Origin: Xylocopa sonorina
Lineage: Eukaryota > Arthropoda > Insecta > Hymenoptera > Apidae
DNA length: 64,000 bases
Assembly: GCF_050948175.1 (NCBI RefSeq)
Contig: NC_135195.1
Span: 11,808,001 to 11,872,000 of the forward strand
Direction of reading: 5' to 3'
The notes below the pieces were generated by a model, which was not told the origin of the DNA, did not search any database, and saw only the letters and a program-made list of their open reading frames with translations. This document shows, in pieces, positions 1 to 14,900 of this stretch; within the stretch, counting starts at the first letter, position 1, and each line of letters begins with the position of its first letter. Both the position numbers and the translations under genes were made by a program.

Positions 1-3000
1 TGTACAAACGTTCGCACATTTATCGCGTCGTATCGATTCTATTTGACGTACACTCTCATCCCTACTAATCATGGCGACCAGCGACGCGGAAACGTATCCC
101 TTCGTTGGGTACGTGACGCGACGAAGAACTTCGTCCTCGCCGTTGAAAGGCGTTAGCAAGATGATGCTGGTCGGTGTTTACCCGACCCACGTTACCTTCC
201 AAGAACTGGGAAGTTTAATTACACGGAGGCGAGACAGTCTCTCGCCGGAAACTTGGACGCGCCATCGCTTGTAGTCGCTGACCACTTTGACTCGAGGCGT
301 CTTTGATTTCGCCCGGCCTGTAGTAACCGTCCAATTACGCGTTTCGATCGATGCCTCTGTTAAGCTCGCCTGTTTATTCGGACAAACGGGCGGACGAAAG
401 TTTCATTTCGCGTCTGGCGATAAAAATCCGGGCGAACGTACGGCTGGTGCGGTTGCTCTTGAAAAATGTTCCGCGTCCTGGCTGGAAATCGTCGTTACCG
501 AAGATAACCGCGAATCTGCCCCATCCTCCAGGAGGATCAAGCAACCGGCTGGCAAATAAAATCCTTCGAAGCATACGAACCGAGGAACGAAGTGCGTATT
601 CGATACACGTACGAACGTAGCGGTAATAAAGGAAGGTAATAACTCGGTTCTGCCCTAGGAACGTACTGCGAAATACCTTCGCCAGCCTGTTCCATCTCGC
701 TATCTATTAACCTTTCCTTTCTACCAGCTTCTCTCGCTTTCGTTGCTCGTCCCGTCTAACGTATATACGCCTCTACAGGCTCTTGACGTATGGTCCTTTA
801 CGATCAGGATAAAAATCGGAAGCCCGCCTCGCCACGATTTTACGATATCGCGACTCACGTTCCCCTTTTGTTCCTTTTACGATCGATTCTCTGATGAAGC
901 TTCCATTTCGTTGCGTGCCGTGATTCTGTACTGGTAAGAAGTGGGTATAAGTGGAGAACGTTCAAGGTCAGTTGTTTTTTGGCGACGCGCGAAACAATTT
1001 GACGATCTCGATGCTCTGCTTCAATCGCATGGTATTGGCGTAGAATACTCGTAGAGACAGAAGTTTCAAGTTGACTCCATTTCGTTTTGGGTCTTGGTAT
1101 TCCTTCCACCGTGTATCTCTAGCAGGATACATATTGGTTCGATCGAACGGAAATGCATCCAAGACTTTCGAGAGTTTCGCGTATCGAACCATGTTCGAAT
1201 TAATGATCCAATGAATTTCAGAGCTGGATTCTAAGAAGCTTGATGGAAGAGAGGTGGCCTTGAACGATCCTTCCACTCGATCGCGTTTACCGTACCGTCC
1301 GAGGAAAGTGGATAACGTTTCCTTTCTTCGTTGCCCGTCGACAGAAGGCGAATATCCGGTGCGCGCGTTGTTTGCATACGAGTCGCCTTACGCGAGCGAG
1401 AAAGTGGCGATCGTTTCTCAGCACGTAGTCGTAATCTTTTACGGCGCTCCACCGTGACAGGATTAACGTCGCGGGGCTTACAGCCACCGCGTATAATTTT
1501 ATTCCCGCTTATCGTTCGAACGTAAACTGCGTCGCGTTCGGTTCGCCATATTTTATCCAATAAAAGCGAGCCATCTTCCGGTTCGCCATACCAAGAGGTC
1601 TCGTACGAGTTCTCGTCGAGCGTCGCCTCGATGTTATCCACCTTTGACTTACCAGTAAACATTTTACTCGACAATTCTTCTTAACAAGGGTAACCTAAGA
1701 TACGTCGACGATCGACGGCTCCGTTGTTAAGCTGAAGAAGGGGTGCCGCTCTAGGCAGGTGTACAGAAACGGGCCAGGCTCGACGGATCCCGATCACGTA
1801 GGCGCGACCCATGCAGCGGAACGCGCATCCATTCGAGGGGTTACCGAGGAGCCACGGCCCGCCAGGATAATGTCCGGATTCGTATTCCCACGTGGTGCCA
1901 GGATCATGTAGATCCGCCTGCCATTATCGGGAAATCCGCCTATCGAAAACGTGATACCCGTCTTTTGCGGCGCGTAAATCAAACCGCGCGCACTGCCGCC
2001 AGGGGGGATATTCTAGGACGCTTTTACACCAGGCTCGATCCGGGGAGGCTGCTGGACGGATTTCACGGATTCCGTCTGAACCAATTGTCATCGACGGGGC
2101 TCTGAGATGGCCGATCGAAGGGTGAAACCCCTCGACGAGGCGCAAGTTTCACTCGCGGTCGGATTATGCGGACGAAAATCACTTCTGAAAGTGAAACTCT
2201 AGAGGAGCGTATTTTCAGCGAATGGGTTAACCGAAAGAGGGAAATGGTTGGTTTGATGTTTAACAAAGAAGAGCGTAATGACGCGTAGGGGAAAAGATGG
2301 CGTGGTATAGCGAAGAGGAAGACGCGGTGGGACGACGGTTGTCAGTTTGCGTCGTTCAGTGGTCGATGGCGCGGCTGGGTGTTGGATCGGTCGGTGAATG
2401 TCGGTGGAACTGTTGCGTCCAAATTCCGTTCCACCGAGAGCGACCGAGATTTCGATCGATGATCCTCTATCAGTCATGCGTTTACACAGATTGCTCGTCC
2501 GTTGGCATATCGAAAATACTTTCTGACGGGCAGTGCATATATGGGATTTTCCACCGTCGACGAATTGCTGCGGTGAAAATGTCGAGTTGGCTTGTTGTTT
2601 TTTACTTTTTTTTTCGTTTACAAAGGTTAAGGTGAGTTTGCTTTGACGTTTCGTGATGGATATGTATCAGCGTCGCTGGGAAAACCGTACGCGTGACATC
2701 GTTGGCGTTTCTTCGATTAATTTATTCGTAAACTGCGTTTCGTACGTATTAATATTATTGAATTATTCGTACTTGATTTGAAGTTACATCGGACGATTCT
2801 GATCGCTGAAAAGATCGTTAATTCGTTAAGAATACGTAATGAAATAATTAACCCTTTACTTAACATTATTTGAAGCATTCACAAGCAATTCCGCCATTAA
2901 AGCCCATGTTATAATCGAAGGACCGTGGAGACCTAATAACATGCGACTTACTAGTAGATTAGAAGGATGATTGGAACGTACCACAGAGCAAATCACCAGG

Positions 3001-6000
3001 GATACTGTTGAAGCTCGTAACAAGTATCATCTCGGAAATAATGATTAAGGTGGAATCAGTGGACTCGCGAAGGGAGCGACGCTGTGTAAATCTTCAAATA
3101 AAGCGGAATCTTATCAAAATTTCGATTACTAATTTTGAGGTTGCGAGGATTAAAAATTAAAAATTTTAATTACGTTGAATCTTCTATTCCAAAGATCGCG
3201 GAAGCGTAAGCGAGCTCGCCAAGCTCATACCCCTGCGAGGGCATCCTTTGCGTTGGTAAACGCGGCAGTTGCTGCCAAAACCAATCAAGTCGATAATTGG
3301 CGCGGTGTCCGTCGACGGTGTAGGCTGCCAGTCCCGGTGTTTCTCGTTTAAATAAATCAAAAGGCTGATCGAACGAATCTATAAAGCACGCCCAAAGCAA
3401 AAAAAAAAAGAAAGAAAAAAGAGGGAGCGAAGGGGAAAAAGAAACGAGAACTGGGGAGTGGGTGGCGAACGTGTTGGACGGCTCGATTGATTTAACCGTA
3501 ACTTTGGTTGCGTCTGGCTGGATTATCAAGAACTTAACGAACCATTGAAAAAGTTCGCCAGCCCACCACCGCACCCTGCGTTATTTAATTATAGCTTCGC
3601 GTTCGATGAATTTCGCCAGAATTGGCAAGCGGCGGAATTGATGCATGCGAGCCAGACGATTAACGCGTTCCATTGGCTCTTTGCGCGAATTATATCGATC
3701 GCGAATAAAGATCGCGAATCTAACTGGAGAGCTGATCGCCAATCCTTGGAATATATCGGGATTTTTGTTGGGAATTGGAATGAAAATATCATTTGGAGAA
3801 CATCAGAACGTTTGTCGCGTGCGTACGAATCGATAGTCGACTCGTCGAAGGTGTTCCTCGCGTTAAAATCACTATGTAACCTCGTCGACAGGCCTTATGC
3901 GAGCGGTTCGAATCGAAGAAGGAGCTCGTCTTATTTCGATGCTTTCCCTGCTCGTTCAGATGGTGATTTATAAATATTAATGGTCGTGAAAATTGTATAT
4001 ACGCCGACGGAAGATCTCCATGAAAATAGCGGGGACTACAGGCTTCCGCAAGAGATTTATGCCACCACCGGTTTGTATTCGAGGCTCGACGAATGCCACG
4101 CCGTTTTCATTGATATTCGCTGTGATATTTCGTGGTTGTTATTCGATTTTTCGCTCGAGCCCGGTTCGCAAACAGCGGGCTTACTTGTAGCTTTTTGATC
4201 ACCCTTGAATATCACCCGTTCATATTTCTCGATCGGCAAATGGACAACTTAACAGGTGTCGGAAAGGGGAGCGAATGTTGATTTGTTATCGTTTAAAAGG
4301 ATGAAAGCTTTTACGGGTCTCACTAATGGAATAATATTCTGTTTCGCGATGACAGAAATTGTCAACACGGCTCGGAAGTTGAATGAAAGTAATTTTATCG
4401 ATATGGTGCGTGTACGTTCTATTTGCAAATATAGAAAACGGACGTATAGATTGCAACTGTTCGATGCCTCAGGTTCAGAGATCGATAGGGTATCTTTCGA
4501 TAGCGATGATCGAAATCCTCGACATCCAACCAATTTTGACGAAAGATGATACTTTTCCTGATCACTTCTCATTCAATATACATTTTCTCTTGCATTATGC
4601 ACCAGTACCATTCGGCAGTCACTCGTCTCACCTAGCAAATTTATTTCTCCACACAGAATTACTCTTCCCGTTGACTTGCTATAATTCACCAGACACTTGG
4701 CACACAAGCGTTCATTACTTCAGCAAACAGCGATACATCATATTCCGTGGACGTTAAGCACGGGACAAAGGGGAAGGGAAAAAGGACGATCAGAACGTTC
4801 CACTTCAAAGTGAACGTCGACAATACAAACGAACCCCGGAGACAGTATTGTTTCTCTCGGAGAGCAAACCCTCGGTCCCGAGCGAACGGGAGCCGACGCG
4901 TGCGTCTTGCATTAATCAGAATATTAAGTCTGTTCGTTTTCCACGCGACGAGGAAGAGCGACGGAAAATAGAGGGGACGGTTGAGAAACGACGGCAAGGG
5001 GCGCGCTCCCTCGCGTAATCGCGCGCGGAATTCAGTCCTCCCCTTGCCTTTTCAGTGGCCGCCTCTTCCGCCCGCCGCGAGGGTTCTGCACTGGCGACGT
5101 AGCCGAGGCTATTTCAATTCTGACGCGTTAAACCACCGGCAATTACCGTTAAAATTACACGATACTTACCGTGCCACCGAAATTCTGCATTGCGCCGCGC
5201 CCCCTATTATTTCCGGCCGCGCTGCCCCCGGCTGGCGTCTGCAACGCGTTCCATTGTCAGCCTCGCATAATGCCAGTGACTCCTCGCAACCACCTGCGGT
5301 CACCTTTTTCACCCAGCCGTGCTTAAGGGCGAGTCAACTGGACGCAACGGTGGATCCATTCAAATACGAATGATCGTTGTCGACTGTGCACCCTGATTCA
5401 TCACTTGCTCTGCAGGATGCTCCTCGCAAGAGGAAGCAAACGTACATCCTTCTCGATTTCGATTCAGAAAAGTGTGCTTTTTACGAAAGGAACTTTAGGA
5501 TAACATGATACTACTTTTTCTTCGTTTTGTTGCGCGTATAAAGTGTAGGAAACATAGCTGTGCTCGATGCAGGCAGCATCGATTGTATAGCGAATACACA
5601 AAACCAGTTAGCGTTCGGTTTGATAACAGAATTTCGCAAAGTTTCCGTTCTCCACGGGTTACCTTGATGATATTGATCTTGGCTAGGGGGATGATTGTCT
5701 GGTCCGAGGAATTCTCTTCCCGCTTATACTTCTTATACTTTCGGTATGTCAGCCGCTCCCTGATGAAGCGCACTGCAATGTTTGCGAAACGTCGACGACA
5801 AGAATTTTTAAGAGTCCGGGAACTATTCGGCGTGGCCAAGTCCAATACAACATACTTTATCCCGAGTCGGGGGTAGAAACTTTCCTCGTGGGAGCGAGCG
5901 GGGCGAAATCTCCCCGCTAAAGCCAACGATAATACAAACGGTAAATTTTCCTCTCCTCCCTTATAAAAATAAATCGCACGATCGAGTTACCGGCTTACGA

Positions 6001-8868
6001 AAGAAAATCGAGAGCAACAGCGAGAACTGAATGCGAAAGGAACGCAATGGTTTTAAGTCCCCTGCGAAATCAATCGAATGGACCGAGCGATTCGTGTACT
6101 CCCCGAGGTAACGCTGACGACGCGCGGATAGATAGGGTAGCTGGCTGGTCACGACGAAAACGATCCACTAATTCGTCCCGTACCGATCGTCGAAGCCGCA
6201 ATTTTAACCGAACAGCCGTAATTAAGCGGGTTGAAACTGGATAATTGATGGTGGCGCCGCGCAGGACAGCCGATACGGGGGTGGCTCGAGCGGATCGGCA
6301 ATACTGGCGACGCGGCTCTGGGTATCGGAACATAAATCGAACGAATACCCATACATGTATATAAACATACACTTTATTATGATAATTTATAATTGCATTC
6401 GTATTCACAATGAATATGCGCAATAACGTATTGTAATTAGATGTACAAACTGGTCTATGGAGTAATAACCTAGACTAATAAAGTTTTGCGGTTGATTATA
6501 TACGGCCCACGTGCAGACCGATCCCGTGTCGATCCATCAACTCCATCCGCGACTTTTCCTTTCGTTAACCGTCGTTCAGATTGGTCGAATTATTACAATT
6601 GCGCGGATACCCGAAATAGCTACGATTTTGATTCATTCCTTACAGTTTCGACTTTATTCTTCACGCGATTCTATATTTGCTTGCTTAATGTTGACACTGG
6701 ACAGCGCGATTCATTCTGTTCGTAATGTTTTGACAAGGAAAATTGGAAAATCTATGCGATTCCGTTTAAAAGCTGAAAGGATATTTCGAATCAAGTAACA
6801 GGTTCAAAGTCGCGAGGCGAATTTAAATTACTCGAGTTAAAATACTTTTGATCGATCCAAACGAAACGTTGCGTTCCCTCAAGTCGAAGTCGTGGAACGT
6901 TAGATCGACATTGAATCTCGGCCCGTTCGTTCACATAATCGTGTCTCGACGATCGACCCTGCCAATTAGAAACTTTGACTTTTGGAAAAGGAAAACGCGA
7001 AAGCAGCGCGACAAATTGTTTCCGCGAACGATTGTTAACCTTCGAGTTTGTGTTCTCCGGGAACTGGTAGGAACTGAACTGGTTGGCGATCCGTTAACGA
7101 ACTAATGAAATTCATCGTCCGATTTTCTGATTCCACGTAGTCAGAAGCGTGAGCCGTTTTAGTTTTCGTTCGTCTCTTTTACGTACCTTCCTCGTCGCAC
7201 GGTAAAGTTCGTTCTTTTTCCCACCTCGTAGGCATTTCTCGAGGACTGCGACAAACAAATAGGAACGAAAGTTTGAAAGAATAGCATCCGTCGTGAAATT
7301 GTTACGGTTGAAAAAATGAAGCCGTAGGTTTCTTTTATTCGTGTTGTACTGTACACAGTATAAGCGATGAACAGCCCGTCCGTCTATTCGTCTTACTTCG
7401 CTGAGCAATTATTGTAACAATTTCGGTACCGTTCAGGTAGTAAAGCATAGCTATATAAATACTTCTCCGTTACTATTCGTTACGATAATAAAATAACGTT
7501 TACATCGTCGTCTCAAGGAATTACAGCTGGATCCTTAAATTACATCGATTCCATTGCGACCACCGTTTCGAAACCGAAAGGTGCCACATCCTGCCAGCTT
7601 CATCTACGAGCTCTCTCAGTCGCTCCGATTCTTGCGCGCGCGCAACTTTAAACGCTATACCTGCCTTCCCATGTTTCTTTTTAAGATCCAAGCGAACGAT
7701 ATTCGCATTAATCTTGCCGCGTGTGCAAGAGGTGTTGCGTGTCTGGAACAGCGAACAATTTACAAGATACAAAATACTTATTAGTAGGTTAAAAGGAATT
7801 CCTCGAAACTATCATAGGAATAGGCACCAAACCGTAGTAGAATTCATTTAACAAGGATCAAGATCTACCAACGAACATGTGCCTACCAGATCAAATTAAA
7901 TCGTAGACCATTTCAAGATTACTTCAATAAGATCGCGAGTAAAGGGAACAACGTAAACGACAATTCACTCGAGCATTTCAATTGAACAGTCGCATACATC
8001 GTCCGCTTTGCCGATATTTCTATCGTTACTATCTGTACAGTTGTTTCGATTCTAAAAAAAACTCGACCAGTTAATTTCTAAACGCACGTTCACCGGCATC
8101 CCTGTTCCTTTCAATAAATTCGACCAATTCCGTACAGTTTGCACGCCTATTCTTACAACGCACCCTGTATACAATCCCCGGATACATACACTCGATCGAT
8201 CCTCCAGCTACCCCTCGATTCGACGGTAGGACAATCCTCAAAAATATATATCGTTCACGCAACACCCAGCACACGGTCCATACCGAAGGTACGTCGCGGC
8301 ACGTGCAACGGGGCGCGCTTAAAAAAATATTTCATCTCGATCGAATCGACCTTCAGCGACTACCGGCTACACCACCGACCCGGTTGTCTCGCGCCCCGCT
8401 CGTAACCGGCAACGGGGTCCGATCCTCGGGAGCGGTTTCGTGAGGTAAATTGCTGCTTGGCCAATGACAGTCGTCTCCTCTGCTTCGTCACCAACGTGCT
8501 TCGATTCGAAAAACTTTCGACGAGGAAAAAGGGCCGCGGGGTCGGGGGTGGTTCGGTTCTAGGAAAGAGGAGGAGCAGGCGGGACGTGTACGCGAACCAA
8601 AACGCAAATTTTATCGACAAATTCGCGTCACGTCCGTGCACCTTGACGTACGCGAATCTTATTTGATGCCGCCATCGCGTACGATCCACCCACGCTCCAC
8701 CCTCCTCTTTCACCCTTCGGAAACTCTCCAGAGCGACCGATTCGATGACCGCCCGAGTGGTAGTCCACTCGAATTATTATTACTCGAACGTATATAATAT
8801 CGTAATAGAGAATTGTTTTCGATAACCATCGCCGGAATATTTCGATGTCTTCACGGTTCTTTCCTTCT

Positions 8869-8905
8869 TTTCTCGGTTTTTTTTTCTTTTTTTTTTTATT
8901 TAGTG
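8869..8905. repeat. Poly(T) and pyrimidine tract
   Basis: Long T runs broken by single C residues, ending in ATTTAG. It resembles a plus-strand 3' splice site by composition, but no coding sequence follows. Confidence 0.8.
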
Positions 8906-11900
8906 TACAGCGTATATACATTGGTCTCCCATTAAGTTTTGGCAACGTTTCGACCAAGGTGTTCGTTTAAAGGGACAATTTACCAGAACGGGCCATCGGG
9001 AGTGTGCAATCAACGAAGAAGCGAAAGGGGAAATGGAAGGGGCATCCTACGTTGCCTGCGACCTCGTTCGTACGAGAAACTTGGACCGAACACCCTCTAC
9101 CACGACGATGAGCATCTTGCGCCTCGTTCAAGGTGTTTGTACGACCGTATACGGTCGGGTAAAGCGCGAAATCTTTGAATCTGGTGTAATTTGTGCGGAT
9201 ATATAGAATGATTTTCGTAAATGTAATTCAAAATGCTCACGTGTGCGATGAAAATAAATAGAATTGTCAACTATGCATACTCGTTACTGTGCTATCTTTA
9301 ATTTTTTACTGGTGGTGTAGATTGAAACGTTGCGATTGAAATCCGCGAGACACTCCGATGTTTCTAAGAGTGAAACAGCAACACACAGACACTCTATTTT
9401 TCGATGGCAAGACGCTTCGATTGATTCGTTTCCCTTTACTTGCAGGGCGTGAAATAAGTTTCGATTTCTCGGGCGTCTGTAGTTGATTTTAAATGGAACT
9501 TCGACCGTTCGGTTGTACTTTTGGCGACCTGGTTCCATCTAGGTCGGGGAGTTTTTTTTAAGCCCAAGCAATCCGTGTTAATACTATCGAATCAAGAATC
9601 GACGCGTTCAGATATCGGTTTGTTAAATTTATCAGTGTACTTAAGAATTAACTGCATCTTGAGAAATGAAAACCGATAGGTAATTATCAATTAATTTACG
9701 AGCACCGTCCCTTTAAAGACGCGATGAAATTTAATGAAATTTATTTAATAATGTCCACAGGTTCGAAATTTAATAATAGCAAATCAATGGATTCGTGTTT
9801 AAGCAATAACGGTGGAAATTGTAGTTTTCAATTTTTTTTTTTCTTTTGCGACATACTGTAATTCAGATATTCGAGGTAGAGGACGATTCCGCGGGAATAG
9901 AAGTTAGAGGCAATTTAGTTTCGAATTGGTGAAAAAGGAAAAGCCCCGGCAACCCCTATCGTTTCGCCCCCTAAAATTAAATTCCATAGCACTCCGCAGG
10001 TGACCGAAATTAAAAACAATTGCACGATAACTTGAAACATCCGATCGTTAAAGCAAAGATGGTCTAATAAAAAGATCTGATGAACGTTTAAACCGTAACG
10101 CGAGGTTCTCTTTCGCGTACGTAAAGAGCGTAAAAATTTCAATTCCAGCCGTTGACCATTTTCATTCGCGCGACAACCGTAGTTGCGGAAATCCGCAGCG
10201 AACAGCGTCTCACCTGAACGTTCGAAACGTTGCCGAACAAAGCTCATCGAGGAATGACGTGCATCACTATCATCCCCCGTCGTTTCACTTCCATCAGCGC
10301 GCACTTCCTTACTCGATACTCATACAAAAGCCATACCAAAACGGCGAGAGAACGCCTGTACGTTCGTTAAACGCTAAATATTGGCACCGTGTAATTACAT
10401 ACGTGCGGAGAACATCGCGTGTTCGGCGTTTAGAGACAAAACACGCACAGAAATATTCGAGGAAAACCCTTACGACTTACGATGACAGCGAGTCGAGTGA
10501 AGCGCCCAATTTGTACACGGTTTCCGTAACGCTCCGCGTGCATCCTCGTCAAACTCCTGTGAAAAATAAATTCGAGAGCGCACAACACATGGGGCCCTCG
10601 ATTGTTCAACGCTCTCCGTGTCGTCACGAAACACGGACCGAGTTACGTTACCGAGTTAACGATATTTAATATTTACACACCTCCGCGGGCTACTCGCGAT
10701 AATACGCGAGTCCACGTTGTCCGTAACGAAGGCAAGCCTTTGTCTCGTAGGAACGAAGTAGAGAATGAAAAGTACTCTTCGAAACGATGCGGTTTGCCCC
10801 CCTCGTGATCGTGCAACCCTCGCCGTTCAGAGTCGACTCGCGTCTAATGTCATTGCGTGTCTGCGTATCGCGACTGTTCGTAATTTTTCCAGAAAAAATT
10901 ATTACTCTACACCTGTTTTCGATCGAGTTCCCGAATCGTCCGACGTTCGACTCCTTTCGTTAGGCTGTGGCACGTGAAACGTCTGTTCGAACGTTCCTCC
11001 GCGTGTCTCGATAATTAACAGTAAGAAGTTAGTCGGAAATGAAGGTGAGGTACAATCTAACACGTTCGAGTTCGAGACGCGAGCCTCGAAGTTTAATTAG
11101 CAGGAAAATCCCGTCGATCGCGAGGCATCCGCGAATGAACGCGCGGAGAGACAGCAGCGATCAGCAGCATCGCGAGGAGTACCGTTTCTCTGAGAACGTC
11201 GAAAGCACACTCAAAAGTACAGCGAATATTTATAAGAAACACCTCGAACGCCGTCGATAGTAGTAACTATATTACCAAACGCTGGTTCGTCACCTGTCCA
11301 AACGGACACCAGTCCAACCACCAGTCCGATTGCTGCAAACCTTGGATCACCGTTACTTCCGCTCCCTTCCATCGTTCGCGTTCTCCACCAAGATACGATA
11401 CGTACGTTGTCCACACGATCAACGAATCGACCAGCACACCGCACATTTGGTCCTCCCTCGAGAAGACGCTCTCGCGAAACCGTTCGATCGATCCCAACCA
11501 CACTCGCAGCTTCCACGGTACCTCGTAGTCGTCGAATGCTTAACGCCCAGAACCCGTTCGAAGAGCACGCTGGCTCCACTCCGCGTATCGACTTCTCTTC
11601 TCGATATTCCTCGTCGAATCGAGCAAAAACTCGAGCGATATATCACACGAATAGACGCGGAAGCAACGATCCTCTTGGCCCGTGTTCTTCCCTTCCGTTT
11701 CTTCTCCGTTCGTTCGCGTCGTCAGAGTTTGGGGCGGCAAGAACGCAGCCGTGCGACCCGACGAGTCTTCGACTGGGGGCTAATGGAGCCGCGGACGACC
11801 GCCCCGTCGAGCTCCCGTTCAAGGTGAGAGGGTGAGTGGCGCAGAAAGGGGGTTAGTCGGAAAGTCGGCCGAGCTAGAGCGTCTCCAAGAGGTTCTGGAC

Positions 11901-14900
11901 CAATAATGCGGGTGCCGTCACGCGTGCCTTTGCCTTTCTCGACTGTCTACAGGTACGTACGCTGCAACGGGGCGCCCGCTCCAGCTGCTCCGACTTGTTG
12001 CTGTCCTGTTCGAGCTGCACCGACACGCTGGCGACACGCGGCGTTGAACACCCGCCCTCCTGTAACAGACAATTCGACGTGTTTCAAGGGCCAGCCCCTG
12101 ACGTTTACCGGATCGTCGACCGTGCAGGGGTCGAGGGGACCACCCGGAAGGCCATCCATGGCTAATCACCGCCCTATGACTATCTACGCCTCTGTCTTTT
12201 CATGGTGCGGTCGAGTAGGTGAATTTGTTGTCGGTGTTGAGGATAGGGTGAGTTTGAGGAGTTTGTGGTTGACGGCACGAGTGAGACGTTGAGAGTGGAA
12301 TTCTATTTTCCTATGAGAAAGCGCATGAAAGAATTGCGTTTTTAAATTGATTGTTAGTTTGAGCTCTCTGCTTAGATTTAGACGCCAGTTGTATAAAGTA
12401 CAAGCACTCGAAGCAATCGATACCGTACAATTTTCTACGGATTGAGAAATGAGCGGAAAAAGAAATAGTAAAATAGAAGGAGAGGCAGTGGACCAAAGTG
12501 GCCAAGTTTCTACGAGTTGAATCGTTAACGACTGGAATGAATCGAGCGAAGGGTGCCGCGAAAGGGTGCTGCGCGGCGCGAGCGAACGAGAACGGGGTGG
12601 AAAGGAGACCGAGCGTAGCCGAATCTATTTAATTAGAATTATAGCGATACGACGTGACCGAGGAATCTCAATTAATCTTCGTGAGAGTTTAAAGAGGCCG
12701 CCGTAACGGAAGCGAGGGCTGGCTCGCGGTATCCACCTCTCACCCGGCTAATTTGTTCAATTACTTTTATCGCGGCGGTCCCGTGACCGGGAACGGACGT
12801 GCGCTCCAAGGTGAAATGAAGCGAGCACGGTCGAAGGGAACTGCGGAAATATTGAAAAACCCTGGTGGATCAAAGCGATTGGATCGTAAAGCAGGGTCAA
12901 CATCGAGCTGTCTGGAAACTTCATAAAAGTATTAATATCGTGTAGCGGTTCGCGATCGCGTCGCCCTTTCGGCAGGACCACTCCTCGCGAGGGGCTGGTA
13001 ATAAATTTTATTATCGAAAGTTTCGTAATTTCGATTTAGTGCCTGGTACAGCGCCACAAGTCGCGTAGTCGCGATCAATCATTTTGGTAATGTGCTGTTA
13101 TTATGATACATCGCCGGTAATGGTCCGTGTTATATTATGTACGGGGGTGTATTTTACGTGGTACCGCGTAATGCGTTTGATTGCGGATAGAATATTTACA
13201 ATAACTGATTCTACGTGATAATGGTAATTGGTGTTGGTCGAGCAGAATTGAACATTACTGACCGAGAAGCAGATATTTCCTTGATGCTGATGCGCCCGGC
13301 GACGAGATTCACTTTGCAGCTGCCACGCGCGTATATAAAGATCGCCACGATATATGAGGCCGCCCCGTTTCGCTCGTAACATCAGGTGCCATCTGAAACG
13401 TAAATACGGAAAACATATTTCAGCCTGCTCTGAATGCGATCAAATTTAAAATGATCCCTTCGCACGCAACGATAAACACTCGCTCCAACGCGCTGTTTGC
13501 CAGAGAACAGAATTCTCCATGCACTCTCATCCAGGAGTAGTAACCATGTATAATTTTATCGCTCGCCGTCGAAATGCTATTTATTTCGCCTGCTAATCGC
13601 GACAGATATCAGGCAGGCAAATTTTTCCGTAGAACGCGTCGTTTCTCAAGAATAAAATCGATCGAAGGGCCAAAAAAAACGAGCACTCCTCGTTTTGCAC
13701 CCTCGAATGACAAGAAATATCACGGGTAGACCAGCCGCGGGTAATAAGAAAGGGAACGCGCGTTTAAGGTGGGCGCGAAATAAATTACCAGATGGTCGCG
13801 CGTCATGCTCGTATTCACGATGATGGAGCGTCTGACGGCGTCGCGCCGCCACGGGAAACCGTTCACACCCTCTCGATAAAATAAATTCGTAAATGACACA
13901 CCCTTTTCACGCGTCAGTTCCGCGCGCGCGGTTCATTCTCCAGGGCTCTCTGCATTTTTTCTCTCTTTTCGTGAACGAGGCGGCGTGTTTACGAGGCGGA
14001 AAAGAGGGTGAATATCAAGAGTCAATAGTCGGATTCGATGGAGGACGCGCGCACGATCCTTTATCGTGTCGCACACTTCGCTCGCAACATTAACCCCGAG
14101 ACGCTTGATACTTTCTCGCCAGGAACGAACGCGTATATACTTAAGTCGTTGGCCAGGAGTGAAGATTATTTAAAGTGGATACCAACCCCCGTTGATATCC
14201 ACCAAGTATGCTGCACTCGAGCAGATTACGCTCCTTAATTTTTATCTATTTCGCCAAATATATACTATTTTCTACTAATTGTTCATTAAATTAGCTGTTT
14301 TATGAATGCAGGATTGTTGGTAACTCTTTTTAAAATCGTGCACGCGCGAGGAAACGGAATATTGACGTCGTATTAGAACCGACAAATTGCACGTTCATCC
14401 AAATATTTTTTTTAATAATTCACCGGAACGTGCGCGCAATACCAGAGGCGGCGAGGAGCAGCAGAGTTCAAAGAAAGTTCGGAGCCAAGGGGAACCATTA
14501 TAAAATTCCGTAGACTGCGAGGAGAATTCCCTGGGACGTCTTGCTAAACGGTTCTCGCGGAATATTTGTGCACGGCTTCCGGGACGGTGGCGGGCCACGA
14601 TAATTTTCGTCGATCGTGGAATTTCCTGCAGGATGCAGCGTTCCGTGTTTCAACCCCGTGCTCGCGCACGTTCGCGTCGTTCCGCGCGGAGGTAAAAGAC
14701 CACGCGTCCCAGCTTTCCCCGTCCCATTCTTTTCCGATCTTCCCTCGTTCGTTCTCACCCGTCCTCTCGACCGCCTTCTGCGCGTCGTTTTACCAGTTAA
14801 CCGTTCACTGCTAACTATTCCCCGGTTAATTCGCCAACACTTATCTCCTCGAACGCGAAACACTTACATTTCGCGCTCCTCTTTCCCTGTTCCTTCTTCC

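Noticed and set aside
5760..5789. Second hammerhead-like core: CTGATGA followed by GAAAC
   Set aside because: The intervening sequence forms only two or three pairs for stem II, there is no usable cleavage triplet, and no stem I partner was found.
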